From Rivibacter subsaxonicus (GTDB lineage Bacteria > Pseudomonadota > Gammaproteobacteria > Burkholderiales > Burkholderiaceae_C), in the NCBI RefSeq assembly GCF_004217215.1, contig NZ_SHKP01000004.1, forward strand, positions 1,086,829-1,150,828: a stretch of DNA of 64,000 nucleotides. The letters run 5' to 3'. The translations under genes and the position numbers were made by a program. The notes beneath the pieces are model-generated. The model was not told the DNA's origin and ran no database searches. It saw only the letters and a list, made by a program, of their open reading frames with translations. Numbering within the stretch: position 1 is the first letter of the stretch; each line of letters begins with the position of its first letter. Of the stretch, positions 1-7,533 are shown in pieces.

Positions 1-71
1 AGAAAGCCGATCGAGAAGCCACGCAGCAGCGTGTTGACGATCGGCGTGTCGAAGATGGTGCGCTGGTGCAT
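1..71 (-). CDS. partial N-terminus, probable lysophospholipid acyltransferase
   Basis: Only the first 23 codons lie in the window; the gene runs off the left edge. The reading frame opens with ATG at 71 and gives MHQRTIFDTPIVNTLL followed by RGFSIGF. This resembles the N-terminus of betaproteobacterial PlsC-type 1-acylglycerol-3-phosphate acyltransferase-family proteins, which begin with a short polar stretch before the first hydrophobic helix. It is the third gene of a minus-strand run (amidase, DUF938 methyltransferase, this gene), 31 nt after the methyltransferase stop. The assignment rests on the N-terminus only; the catalytic HxxxxD box is outside the window. Confidence 0.45.
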   Translation of the reverse strand, partial: MHQRTIFDTPIVNTLLRGFSIGF

Positions 72-102
72 GCGGCTGTCCGGGGAGGGCGCGATTGTCG
101 CC

Positions 103-726
103 TCAGGCCACGCGCTCGAAGACGAGGAGCTGGTTGTTGGCCGGCATGGCGAAGCGCTCGAGCGCTTGCAGGCCGGAGCCGCGTGCCTCGCGCTCGACCT
201 CGTCCAGGCGACGCAGCCCCCAGGCCGGGTCGCGCGAGCGTAGGTCGCGGTCGAAGGCAAGATTGCTCGGTGCGGTGTCGATGCCCTCGACGATGAAGGG
301 GCCGTAGACCAGCAGCCGGCCCGCAGGTCGCAGGTGCCGCGAAGCGAATTGCATCAACCCGGCGCAGGCGGCCCAGGGCGCGATGTGGAGCAGGTTGGCG
401 CAGAAGACCGCGTCGAAGACACCGAGTGCTGCGGCCGTTGCCGAGGATGGCTGCAACACATCGAGCGCGATCGGCGGCAGCAGCCTTGGCAGCTTGGCCG
501 CGGCCGCGTGAGCCGCGATCGAGGCGCGCGCCGAGGCATCGGCATCGCTCGGTTGCCAGATCCAGCCGGGCAGGCCGGCCGCGAAATGCAGCGCATGCTG
601 GCCGCTGCCACTGGCGATCTCGAGCATGCTGCCGTGGGCGGGCAGCACCCGTTGCAGCACCTCGAGGATCGGGCCGCGATTGCGCTCGGCGGCGGCGCTG
701 TAGAGGCGCGGGTCGGTCGCGGCCAT
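103..726 (-). CDS. DUF938 family SAM-dependent methyltransferase
   Basis: 207-aa protein with the layout of DUF938 class I methyltransferases. A motif I-like glycine stretch (EIASGSGQHALHFA, residues about 37-50) would bind S-adenosylmethionine, and an NLLHIAPW segment near residue 110 is typical of the family. It ends in a conserved N-N-x-x-L-V-F strand. The acceptor substrate of this family is not established. The gene follows the amidase by 4 nt, so the two are probably co-transcribed. No signal peptide or membrane segment is visible, so a cytoplasmic enzyme is expected. Confidence 0.8.
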   Translation of the reverse strand: MAATDPRLYSAAAERNRGPILEVLQRVLPAHGSMLEIASGSGQHALHFAAGLPGWIWQPSDADASARASIAAHAAAAKLPRLLPPIALDVLQPSSATAAALGVFDAVFCANLLHIAPWAACAGLMQFASRHLRPAGRLLVYGPFIVEGIDTAPSNLAFDRDLRSRDPAWGLRRLDEVEREARGSGLQALERFAMPANNQLLVFERVA

Positions 727-730
727 GAAC

Positions 731-2254
731 TCAGCCCAGACCTGCCGTGGCCAGCGCTGGCACGCGATCGAACCAGGGTTGAGCGGCCTCGAGCTCGGCC
801 GCGAGCTGCAGCAGCGTGGCCTCGTCGCCGAGGCGGCCGATGAACTGCACGCCCAGCGGCAGTCCGTCGGCGCACCAGTGCAGCGGCACGCTCATCGCCG
901 GCGTGCCGGTGAGGTTGGCGAGCTGGGTGAAGGGTACGTACATGAGGTTGTCGCGCGCGATCTGGTCGATGGTGCCGGTCAGCCAGCCCAGCCGCGCGAG
1001 CAGGCCGAGCGCGCCGCTGCCGAGCAGCAGCGCGAGCAGGTTCTGCTGCCAGTGCGGCGGATCGCCCTGGCCGTGGCGGATCGGCGGATGGGCGAGCGTC
1101 GGTGTCAGGAACAGGTCATGCCGGCGGTGGAACTCGGCCAGTGCCAGCGAGAAGTCGTTCCAGCGCTGGTGGCTGCGCACATAGGCGCCGGCGCTGGTGG
1201 CTTCGCCGAGCGCGCCGAGCACGCGCGTCAGCAGTTCGAAGTCGGCGTTCGAGGCGCCGGCCGCGAGGCCATCGCGCATGGCGGCGGCGACCTGGCCGAA
1301 GTACAGCATCAGGTAGCAGCGCGCCAGCTCGCGCCCGTCGTAGACCGGTGCCGCCTCGCTGACCTCGTGGCCAAGCGAGGCGAGCAGCGCTGCGGTCTGC
1401 TCGACCGCCTTGACGGCTTCAGGGTGGACCGGCGAGCCGATCGGCGAGACGGTCGAGAAGCCGATCCGCAGCGAGCGCGGCGCACGCTGCACCAGCGCGC
1501 GAAAGCTTTGCGGCTGCGGCAGCGCCGGGATCGGGTCGCTCGGCTCGTGGCCGGCCAGGATATCGAGCGCGAGCGCGGCGTCGCGCACGCTGCGGCAGAG
1601 CACCAGGTCGCTCGAGGCGCCCTCCCAGATCTCGCCGGCCTGCGGTGCGGTGCTGACCCTTCCGCGCGACGGGCGCAGGCCGAACAGGCCGCAGCAGGCG
1701 GCCGGGATCCGGATCGAGCCGCCGCCGTCGTTGGCGCCGGCCATCGGCACGATGCCGGCCGCGACCGCCGCCGCCGAGCCGCCGCTGGAGCCGCCGGTCG
1801 TGTGTTCCAGGTTCCAGGGGTTGTTGCTGCGGCCGAAGAGCTGCGGGTCGGTCACGCCCTTGAGCGCCAGCTCGGGCGAGTTGGTCTTGCCGAAGATCAG
1901 CGCGCCGGCGCCGAGCAGGCGCCGCGCGATGGCCGAATGCTGCTGCGCCGGCTGGAGCGCGAAGGCGCGGCTGCCGACCGAGGTCGGCGTGCCGGCGTAG
2001 TGCTGGACGGCGTCCTTGATCAGCATCGGCACCCCGCCTAGCGGGCCGTTGGGCGGGCGCTCGAGCGGGCCGGGGCCGGCCAGCTGGCGCCGGGCCTGTT
2101 CCTCGAGCGAGACCACCACCGCGTTGATCGCCGGATTCACGCGCGCCATCTGCGCGAGCGCGGCGTCGAGCAGTTCGGCCGGCGTGGCCTCGCCGCGCGC
2201 GACGAGGCCGGCCAGTGCCGTGGCATCGAATGCGAGGTACTCCGCCGTCTTCAT
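731..2254 (-). CDS. amidase (amidase-signature family)
   Basis: 507-aa amidase-signature enzyme that hydrolyses a C-N amide bond. The catalytic Lys is in MLIKDAVQ near the N-terminus. The Gly/Ser-rich core TTGGSSGGSAAAVAAG carries the cis-Ser and the acyl-enzyme Ser, and the DGGGSIRIPAA block follows. Length fits the family. The frame is open further upstream, but the start MKTAEYLAFD gives a standard amidase N-terminus and leaves a 145-bp divergent spacer to the DUF808 gene. Sequence alone does not separate a GatA-like, 6-aminohexanoate-type or general amide hydrolase. No gatB or gatC neighbour is present, which argues against a tRNA amidotransferase subunit. Confidence 0.85.
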   Translation of the reverse strand: MKTAEYLAFDATALAGLVARGEATPAELLDAALAQMARVNPAINAVVVSLEEQARRQLAGPGPLERPPNGPLGGVPMLIKDAVQHYAGTPTSVGSRAFALQPAQQHSAIARRLLGAGALIFGKTNSPELALKGVTDPQLFGRSNNPWNLEHTTGGSSGGSAAAVAAGIVPMAGANDGGGSIRIPAACCGLFGLRPSRGRVSTAPQAGEIWEGASSDLVLCRSVRDAALALDILAGHEPSDPIPALPQPQSFRALVQRAPRSLRIGFSTVSPIGSPVHPEAVKAVEQTAALLASLGHEVSEAAPVYDGRELARCYLMLYFGQVAAAMRDGLAAGASNADFELLTRVLGALGEATSAGAYVRSHQRWNDFSLALAEFHRRHDLFLTPTLAHPPIRHGQGDPPHWQQNLLALLLGSGALGLLARLGWLTGTIDQIARDNLMYVPFTQLANLTGTPAMSVPLHWCADGLPLGVQFIGRLGDEATLLQLAAELEAAQPWFDRVPALATAGLG

Positions 2255-2399
2255 CGCGCAGGGGGCAGGTGCCGTTGGCACCGATCGTTGCTTTGCCCCG
2301 AGCATGCCGGCAAACGCCGGGCCGCGGGGCCGGTACGATCCCGGGCGCGCCGCGCGTGCGTCGCCAACCCTCATCGCTTCCCGAGAACCCGCATCCACC

Positions 2400-3350
2400 A
2401 TGGCCGGAACCAGCCTGCTCGTCCTGCTCGACGATATCGCCACCATCCTCGACGACGTCTCGGCCATGACCAAGGTCGCGGTCGGCAAGACCGCCGGCGT
2501 GCTCGGCGACGACCTCGCGCTCAACGCCCAGCAGGTGGCCGGCGTGCGCGCCGAGCGCGAACTGCCGGTGGTGTGGGCGGTGGCCAAGGGATCCTTCGTC
2601 AACAAGACGATCCTGGTGCCGGCGGCGCTGGCGATCAGCGCCTTCGCGCCCTGGGGCGTGACGCCGCTGTTGATGATCGGTGGTGCCTTCCTCTGCTACG
2701 AGGGCTTCGAGAAGCTGGCCCACAAGTTCCTGCATCGCAGCGACGAGGAGTCGAAGTCCGAGGCGGTCGAGCGCGACGCGCACCTGAAGGCGCTGGTCGA
2801 CCAGAACGTCGACCTGGTCGCGCTCGAGAAGGCCAAGATCAAGGGCGCGGTGCGCACCGACTTCATCCTGTCGGCCGAGATCATCGCGATCACCCTCGGC
2901 GTGGTCGCCGGCGAGACGCTGGGCCGCCAGTTCACGGTGCTGACCGGCATCGCGCTGCTGATGACGGTCGGCGTCTACGGCCTGGTGGCTGCCATCGTCA
3001 AGCTCGACGACGCCGGGCTCTGGCTCAGCCGTCGCAGCGGCGACGGCGCCTGGGCGCGGCTTCAGCGCGGCCTGGGCCTGCGCATCGTGGGGCTGGCACC
3101 GCACCTGATGCGGCTGCTGTCGGTGCTCGGCACGGCGGCGATGTTCCTGGTCGGCGGCGGCATCCTGGTGCATGGCATCCCGGCGCTGCACCATGCGATC
3201 GAGGGCTTGGCCACCAGCGCCGGCAGCGTGCTCGGCAGCGTCGTACCCTTGCTGGGCAACGCGCTGGTCGGCATCGTCGCCGGCGGGCTGGTGCTGGCCG
3301 GTGTCAGCCTGTGCAGGCGCCTGTTCGGCGCGCGTGCGCAGACGGCCTGA
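2400..3350 (+). CDS. DUF808 (YedI-like) inner-membrane protein
   Basis: 316-aa integral membrane protein of the DUF808/YedI family. The N-terminus MAGTSLLVLLDDIATILDDV and the nearby KTAGVLGDDLALNAQQV block are diagnostic. Four to six hydrophobic segments are seen, near residues 70-100, 160-200, 240-270 and 285-310. Function is unknown; it may be a transport-like or stress membrane protein. The ATG at 2400 is chosen because the conserved family N-terminus begins there, although the frame stays open upstream. It is divergent from the amidase and convergent with the AI-2E-type permease, whose stop lies 3 nt away. Confidence 0.85.
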   Translation: MAGTSLLVLLDDIATILDDVSAMTKVAVGKTAGVLGDDLALNAQQVAGVRAERELPVVWAVAKGSFVNKTILVPAALAISAFAPWGVTPLLMIGGAFLCYEGFEKLAHKFLHRSDEESKSEAVERDAHLKALVDQNVDLVALEKAKIKGAVRTDFILSAEIIAITLGVVAGETLGRQFTVLTGIALLMTVGVYGLVAAIVKLDDAGLWLSRRSGDGAWARLQRGLGLRIVGLAPHLMRLLSVLGTAAMFLVGGGILVHGIPALHHAIEGLATSAGSVLGSVVPLLGNALVGIVAGGLVLAGVSLCRRLFGARAQTA

Positions 3351-3353
3351 AGC

Positions 3354-4421
3354 TCAGTGCTCGGCCGGCGCGGGCGGCTCGTTCATCCACGCGCTGAGCA
3401 GCTTGTAGGCGACCGCCAGCACCACCGGGCCGACGAAGATGCCGACCAGGCCGAAGGCCAGCAGGCCGCCGATGACGCCGGCAAAGATCAGCAGCAGCGG
3501 CAGGTCGGCGCCGCGCTTGATCAGGATCGGCCGCAGCACGTTGTCGAGCGAGCCGACGACGATGGTCCAGACCAGCAGGAAGGTACCCCAGCCGGTGGCA
3601 TCCTGGTAGAACAGCCAGATCGTGGCCGGCAGCAGGATGATGATCGGCCCGAGCTGGGCGATGCAGAGCATGAAGACCACGGCCGTCAGCAGACCAGCGG
3701 CCGGCACGCCGGCGATGGCCAGGCCGATGCCGGCCAGCACCGACTGCACCAGCGCCGTGACGCCGACGCCGAGCGCCACGCCGCGGATCGCCTGCCCGGC
3801 CAGCGTGACCGCATCCTCGCCGCGCTGGCCGCCGAGCCGTCGACCGAAGCGGTGCACGGCCGCGGCGGCGCCTTCGCCGCCGGCATACATCAGCGCCGCG
3901 ATGATCAGCGTCAGCAGGAACTGCACCAGCAGGTTGCCGGCGGTGCCGGCGCCGCTGACCAGCCACTTGGAGACGCCGGCCACGTAGGGCTGCAGTTGCT
4001 TGAAGGCGTCGCCGATGCCGAGCCGGCTGGCCTGCTGCCAGATGCCGACGAGCGTCGGCCCGAAGATCGGCACCCGCGCCAGTTGCTCGGGCAGCGCCGG
4101 CCAGGCGGTGGTGGCCACCGAGCGCACCGTCTCGACGATCTCCTCGCTGTGAGTGGCGACGGTGGCCACCGCCAGCGTCAGCGGCACCACGAAGACCAGC
4201 AGCAACGCGATCGTCATCAGCGCGACCGCAATGCTGCGCCGGCCCCAGAGCTTGCGCTGCAACCACAGCAGCATCGGCCAGGTCGCGACCACGATCATCG
4301 TGGCCCAGATCATGGCGCCCAGAAAGGGCTGCAGGATCAGGAAGGCACCGACGATCAGGGCGCCGATGAACAGCACGGCGAGGGTGATGCTGGTCAGGTC
4401 GGGGCGGCGAAGTGTCGTCAA
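3354..4421 (-). CDS. AI-2E family transporter (PerM-like permease)
   Basis: 355-aa polytopic membrane protein of the AI-2E/UPF0118 family. It has paired hydrophobic helices at the N-terminus (ITLAVLFIGALIVGAFLILQ), a central soluble segment, and the C-terminal block typical of PerM/TqsA proteins (VGSLDNVLRPILIKRGADLP, then GLVGIFVGPVVLAV). Substrate is unknown; despite the name many members do not move autoinducer-2. The start is a TTG at 4421 with a GGAG Shine-Dalgarno 7 nt upstream. This TTG overlaps the TGA of the preceding gene (TTGA), so translation is probably coupled. It is the last gene of the YqjD/YqjE/YqjK-like run. Confidence 0.85.
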   Translation of the reverse strand: MTTLRRPDLTSITLAVLFIGALIVGAFLILQPFLGAMIWATMIVVATWPMLLWLQRKLWGRRSIAVALMTIALLLVFVVPLTLAVATVATHSEEIVETVRSVATTAWPALPEQLARVPIFGPTLVGIWQQASRLGIGDAFKQLQPYVAGVSKWLVSGAGTAGNLLVQFLLTLIIAALMYAGGEGAAAAVHRFGRRLGGQRGEDAVTLAGQAIRGVALGVGVTALVQSVLAGIGLAIAGVPAAGLLTAVVFMLCIAQLGPIIILLPATIWLFYQDATGWGTFLLVWTIVVGSLDNVLRPILIKRGADLPLLLIFAGVIGGLLAFGLVGIFVGPVVLAVAYKLLSAWMNEPPAPAEH

Positions 4422-4807
4422 GGCTTGTCTCCGGGGTGAGGGTGCGTGGCTTGCACTGCCGCGTCGGCGCCGCGCCGCGGCAGCGGTGCACCGGTGTAGA
4501 CCGCGCGCGCCAGTTGCAGCCACGGCAGGCTGCGCTTGGCAATGTTCCAGGCCGACCACAGCGTGCCGGCCAGGCCCACCACCATGCGCGGGCGCCGCAT
4601 CACCAGCAGCGTGCCGACACCGAGCGCGGTGCCGACCAGCAGCAGCTGATGGGATCGCATCCAGGCCACGCCGAGGCGAAGCCGATCGGCGATCACGAGC
4701 GAGGGCTCGAGCGCGGCGGCCTCTTCGCCGAGACGGCTGCGCAAGGCCGCACTGCGTGCCAGCACGTTCTGCTGGCGCAGGGCCAGGGCCTCGGTTCGGG
4801 CGCGCAT
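4418..4807 (-). CDS. YqjK-like conserved protein
   Basis: 129-aa protein with a basic, Gln/Arg-rich helical N-terminus and one hydrophobic segment (HQLLLVGTALGVGTLLVM, about residues 52-70), then a short second hydrophobic stretch and a charged tail. By length, topology and position after a YqjE-like and a YqjD/ElaB-like gene it corresponds to YqjK of the E. coli yqjCDEK order. Function is unknown; YqjD homologues tether ribosomes to the inner membrane. Its stop overlaps the TTG start of the AI-2E-type permease, and it begins 14 nt after the YqjE-like stop. Confidence 0.6.
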   Translation of the reverse strand: MRARTEALALRQQNVLARSAALRSRLGEEAAALEPSLVIADRLRLGVAWMRSHQLLLVGTALGVGTLLVMRRPRMVVGLAGTLWSAWNIAKRSLPWLQLARAVYTGAPLPRRGADAAVQATHPHPGDKP

Positions 4808-4821
4808 CGAACTGCGGGCGC

Positions 4822-5250
4822 TCAGGGCTGCGGCGGTTGCGGCGCCGAGTCGCCGGCGGCCGCGGCGGCGCGCAGGCTGGCGGTGGCTGCCGACAAGGCC
4901 TGCTGGTCGCGTCGCAACTCCTCGACCGTCAGCGCGAAGGCGCCACCCGGTGCCTGCCAGCGGCGTCGGGCGACGATGGCGGCCGCCACCGCGCCGGCCA
5001 GGTAGACCAGCGTCAGCACGCACAGCGCGGTCAGCCGATAGCTGTCCCAGAAGTACACGGCGACCAGCATCGCCAGCATCGCCAGCCCGGTGCCGGCCAG
5101 CACGACGGCGGCGCCGATCCAGATCAGCGTGTTGATCAGCCGCAGCTTCTCGCGCTCGATCTCGGTGGACAGCAACTCGACCCGCACCTGCACCAGGTCG
5201 AGCGCAGTCGCGCCCAGGCGCCGGAGCGAGTTCAGCAGTCCGGTGCTCAT
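4822..5250 (-). CDS. YqjE-like phage-holin-family membrane protein
   Basis: 142-aa protein of the YqjE family, often named phage holin family protein. It has an amphipathic N-terminal helix (RVELLSTEIEREKLRLINTL), two transmembrane helices (about residues 40-65 and 75-95) and a charged C-terminal helix rich in Ala and Gln. Despite the name there is no phage context: the neighbours are the YqjD- and YqjK-like genes, as in enterobacterial yqjDEK. It probably sits in the inner membrane as an envelope or stress-associated protein. Confidence 0.75.
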   Translation of the reverse strand: MSTGLLNSLRRLGATALDLVQVRVELLSTEIEREKLRLINTLIWIGAAVVLAGTGLAMLAMLVAVYFWDSYRLTALCVLTLVYLAGAVAAAIVARRRWQAPGGAFALTVEELRRDQQALSAATASLRAAAAAGDSAPQPPQP

Positions 5251-5341
5251 GGATGCACCCTTGGCGCGTCGCGCCGTTCCTGCGGCAGGGAGTTCGGCCC
5301 TGCAGGCGGCCCCGGTCGCACGGGCATCGGCGCGGGCCGCA

Positions 5342-5653
5342 TCAACGGCGGCTGATCAGCAGGCCGATGATCAGCCCGACACCGGCGGCGGCGCCGATCG
5401 CCTTCCAGGGGTTGTCGTGCACGTAGTCGTCGGCGGCGCGCCCGGCGGCGCGGGCCCGCTCGATCGCAGCTTCCTCCAGGTGGCGCAGGTCGCGCCGGGC
5501 CTGGGCCAGGCTGGTCTGGACCTTCTGGCGCAGTTCGGAGGCGCCCTCTCCGGCGGAACCGGCAGTGGCCTTGAGCAGTGCCTCGGCGTCGCCGACCACG
5601 ACCTTCAGGTCCTGCATCAGCTTGTCGGTCGTGGAATTCGCTGCGTCGCTCAT
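5342..5653 (-). CDS. DUF883 family protein (ElaB/YqjD-like)
   Basis: 103-aa DUF883 protein. A long coiled-coil-prone amphipathic region (residues about 8-75) is followed by DDYVHDNPWKAIGAAAGVGL and one C-terminal transmembrane anchor ending in ISRR. The D-Y-V-x-x-N-P-W-x-A motif is diagnostic. E. coli YqjD and ElaB are C-tail-anchored inner-membrane proteins that bind ribosomes in stationary phase; a similar role here is inferred. It is the first gene of the minus-strand unit, 91 nt ahead of the YqjE-like gene. GGAGTGATTC before the ATG supplies a Shine-Dalgarno. Confidence 0.85.
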   Translation of the reverse strand: MSDAANSTTDKLMQDLKVVVGDAEALLKATAGSAGEGASELRQKVQTSLAQARRDLRHLEEAAIERARAAGRAADDYVHDNPWKAIGAAAGVGLIIGLLISRR

Positions 5654-5752
5654 GAATCACTCCTTGATCTGGAAGTCAGGGCGCGGACCGTCCGCACGGC
5701 CTCCACCTTAGCGCCAAATGAGGCCCATCGGCGATCCTGATGCTGAGCCAGA

Positions 5753-6880
5753 TCAAACAGCGTGCCTGCGCACCACCACGCTGCCGATCGAGTAGCCGGC
5801 GCCGAAGGAGCAGATCACGCCCACCTCGCCCGCCTTCAGGTCGGCCTGGTGCTGGTGGAAGGCAATGATCGAGCCGGCCGAGGCGGTGTTGGCGTACTGG
5901 TCGAGGATCACCGGCGCCTCGTCGGCGCTCGGGTCGTGGCCAAGCAGCTTGCGCGCGATCAGCAGGTTCATGTTGAGGTTGGCCTGGTGCAGCCAGAAGC
6001 GGCGCACCGTCGCGGGCGTGAAGCCGAGGTCCTTCAGGTGGCCCTCGATGTGCTCGGCCGCCATCGGGCAGACCTCCTTGAACACCTTGCGGCCCTCCTG
6101 GCGGAAGGTCTTGTCGCGCGCGTTGGGATCGCTGTCCTCGCTGCGGTTGATGAAGCCGAAGTTGTTGCGGATCGCGTTGCTGAACTGCGTGATCAGGCGG
6201 GTGCCGAGGATCTCCCAGCCGTCGAAGGCCTCGTCGTCCTCGACGCGCTCGACCAGCACCGCGGTGGCGACGTCGCCAAAGATGAAGTGGCAGTCGCGGT
6301 CGCGCCATTCGAGGTGGGCCGAGGTGATCTCGGGGCTGATCACCAGCACCGAGCGCGCGCTGCCGCTCTTGACCGCATTGGCGGCGGCCTCGATCGCGAA
6401 GGTGGCCGAGGAGCAGGCCACGTTCATGTCGTAGCCCCAGCCCGAGGTGCCCAGCGCTTGCTGGATCTCGATGGCCATCGCCGGGTAGGGGCGCTGCATG
6501 TTGGCCGAGGAGCAGATCACGCCGTCGACGTCCTTCGGGTCGCGGTCGGCGCGGGCCAGCGCGTCGCGGCCGGCGAGGACCGCGATCTCGGCCTCGATCG
6601 AGAGCTCGTCGTCGGCGCGCTCCTTGAAGCGCGGGTACATGCGGTTCGGGTCGAGCACGCCCGACTTCTCGAGCACGAAGCGCTGCTTGATGCCGGAGGC
6701 CTTCTCGATGAACTCCTCGCTCGACGGCGTCAGCGCGGTAAAGGTGCCGGCCTCGATCTCGGCCGCGCGCTCGCGGTTGATGCGCTCGGCGTAGGCGTTG
6801 AAGGCCACCACCAGCTCGGCGTTGGTGATGATTTCGGGCGGGGTGTAGAGGCCGGTGGCCCTGATGATGGCGCGTGCCAT
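5753..6880 (-). CDS. beta-ketoacyl-ACP synthase III-like protein
   Basis: 375-aa thiolase-fold enzyme. The FabH catalytic triad is visible: Cys156 in NVACSSATF, His298 in WLHQANLN and Asn331 in YANTASAGS. At 375 residues it is longer than housekeeping FabH (about 320). It carries an extra N-terminal segment (residues 25-60) and lies outside any fab operon, like the stand-alone FabH paralogues that condense medium-chain acyl-CoA with malonyl-ACP. The glycine-rich end GAGYSIGSVVV is intact. The start at 6880 follows a GGAGTACCC Shine-Dalgarno. The FKBP gene lies downstream of its promoter region on the same strand but upstream in transcription order. Confidence 0.85.
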   Translation of the reverse strand: MARAIIRATGLYTPPEIITNAELVVAFNAYAERINRERAAEIEAGTFTALTPSSEEFIEKASGIKQRFVLEKSGVLDPNRMYPRFKERADDELSIEAEIAVLAGRDALARADRDPKDVDGVICSSANMQRPYPAMAIEIQQALGTSGWGYDMNVACSSATFAIEAAANAVKSGSARSVLVISPEITSAHLEWRDRDCHFIFGDVATAVLVERVEDDEAFDGWEILGTRLITQFSNAIRNNFGFINRSEDSDPNARDKTFRQEGRKVFKEVCPMAAEHIEGHLKDLGFTPATVRRFWLHQANLNMNLLIARKLLGHDPSADEAPVILDQYANTASAGSIIAFHQHQADLKAGEVGVICSFGAGYSIGSVVVRRHAV

Positions 6881-6972
6881 GGGTACTCCTGTTGCATGGG
6901 CGACGGCGCGCTGCGGCGCCGCCCGGGTGGCCGTGATTGTCCCGCGGATGGCGGCCGGGGTCGCCAGCCGGA

Positions 6973-7407
6973 TCAGTTGATGGCGAGCAACTCGACCTCG
7001 AACTGCAGCACCGCGTTCGGCGGGATCACGCCGCCGGCGCCGCGCTCGCCGTAGGCCAGCGCCGATGGGCAGGTCAGCCTGGCCTTGCCGCCGACCTTCA
7101 TCTTCTGCACGCCCTCGGTCCAACAACGGATCACCTTGTTGAGCGGAAACTCGGCCGGCTTGCCGCCGAGCGAGCTGTCGAACTCCTTGCCACCGGGGAA
7201 GGTGCCGCGATAGTGGACCCTGACCTTGTCGGTCGCCACCGGGCTGGCGCCGGTGCCGTCCTTGAGCGAGCGGAAGACCAGGCCGCTGGGCGAGACGTTC
7301 GCGCCGGGCTCCTTGGCGGCGGCGGCGAGCGCCGGGTCGGTCTGGGCGGCGACGCCAGCGCAGGCGGTGGCGAGCAGGGTGGCGGCAAGCGCGGCGAAGA
7401 ACTTCAT
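6973..7407 (-). CDS. exported FKBP-type peptidyl-prolyl cis-trans isomerase
   Basis: 144-aa protein with a cleavable-looking signal peptide (MKFFAALAATLLATACAGVA, possibly a lipobox-like A-C, or cleavage after VAAQ). One FKBP domain follows: KVRVHYRGTFPGGKEFDSS, then the family VIPPNAVLQFEVELL end. It would catalyse proline isomerisation in periplasmic folding, as FkpA/FklB relatives do. Substitution of the usual V-I-x-G-W by V-I-R-C-W near residue 92 puts a cysteine in the active-site region, paired with Cys113. It is divergent from the flavoprotein gene across a 126-bp spacer. Confidence 0.88.
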   Translation of the reverse strand: MKFFAALAATLLATACAGVAAQTDPALAAAAKEPGANVSPSGLVFRSLKDGTGASPVATDKVRVHYRGTFPGGKEFDSSLGGKPAEFPLNKVIRCWTEGVQKMKVGGKARLTCPSALAYGERGAGGVIPPNAVLQFEVELLAIN

Positions 7408-7533
7408 CGGGGTGCTCCTGGGGGCGATGTCGACGGCGGGAAGCCGCGATCCTGCCTGCGTCGCGGCATGGCTGCATCGGTAGCTTTCCTTGGCCCCGGC
7501 GTCGCGCTCGGCGAAGATCGCGGCCACGCTTCC

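Noticed and set aside
1100-2000. Long plus-strand open frames opposite the amidase gene
   Set aside because: They have Arg/Ala-rich composition without motifs, while the minus-strand frame carries the complete amidase signature.
4822-5250. Holin-family protein taken as sign of a prophage
   Set aside because: The protein is YqjE-like and its neighbours are DUF883 and YqjK-like genes. No other phage gene is present.
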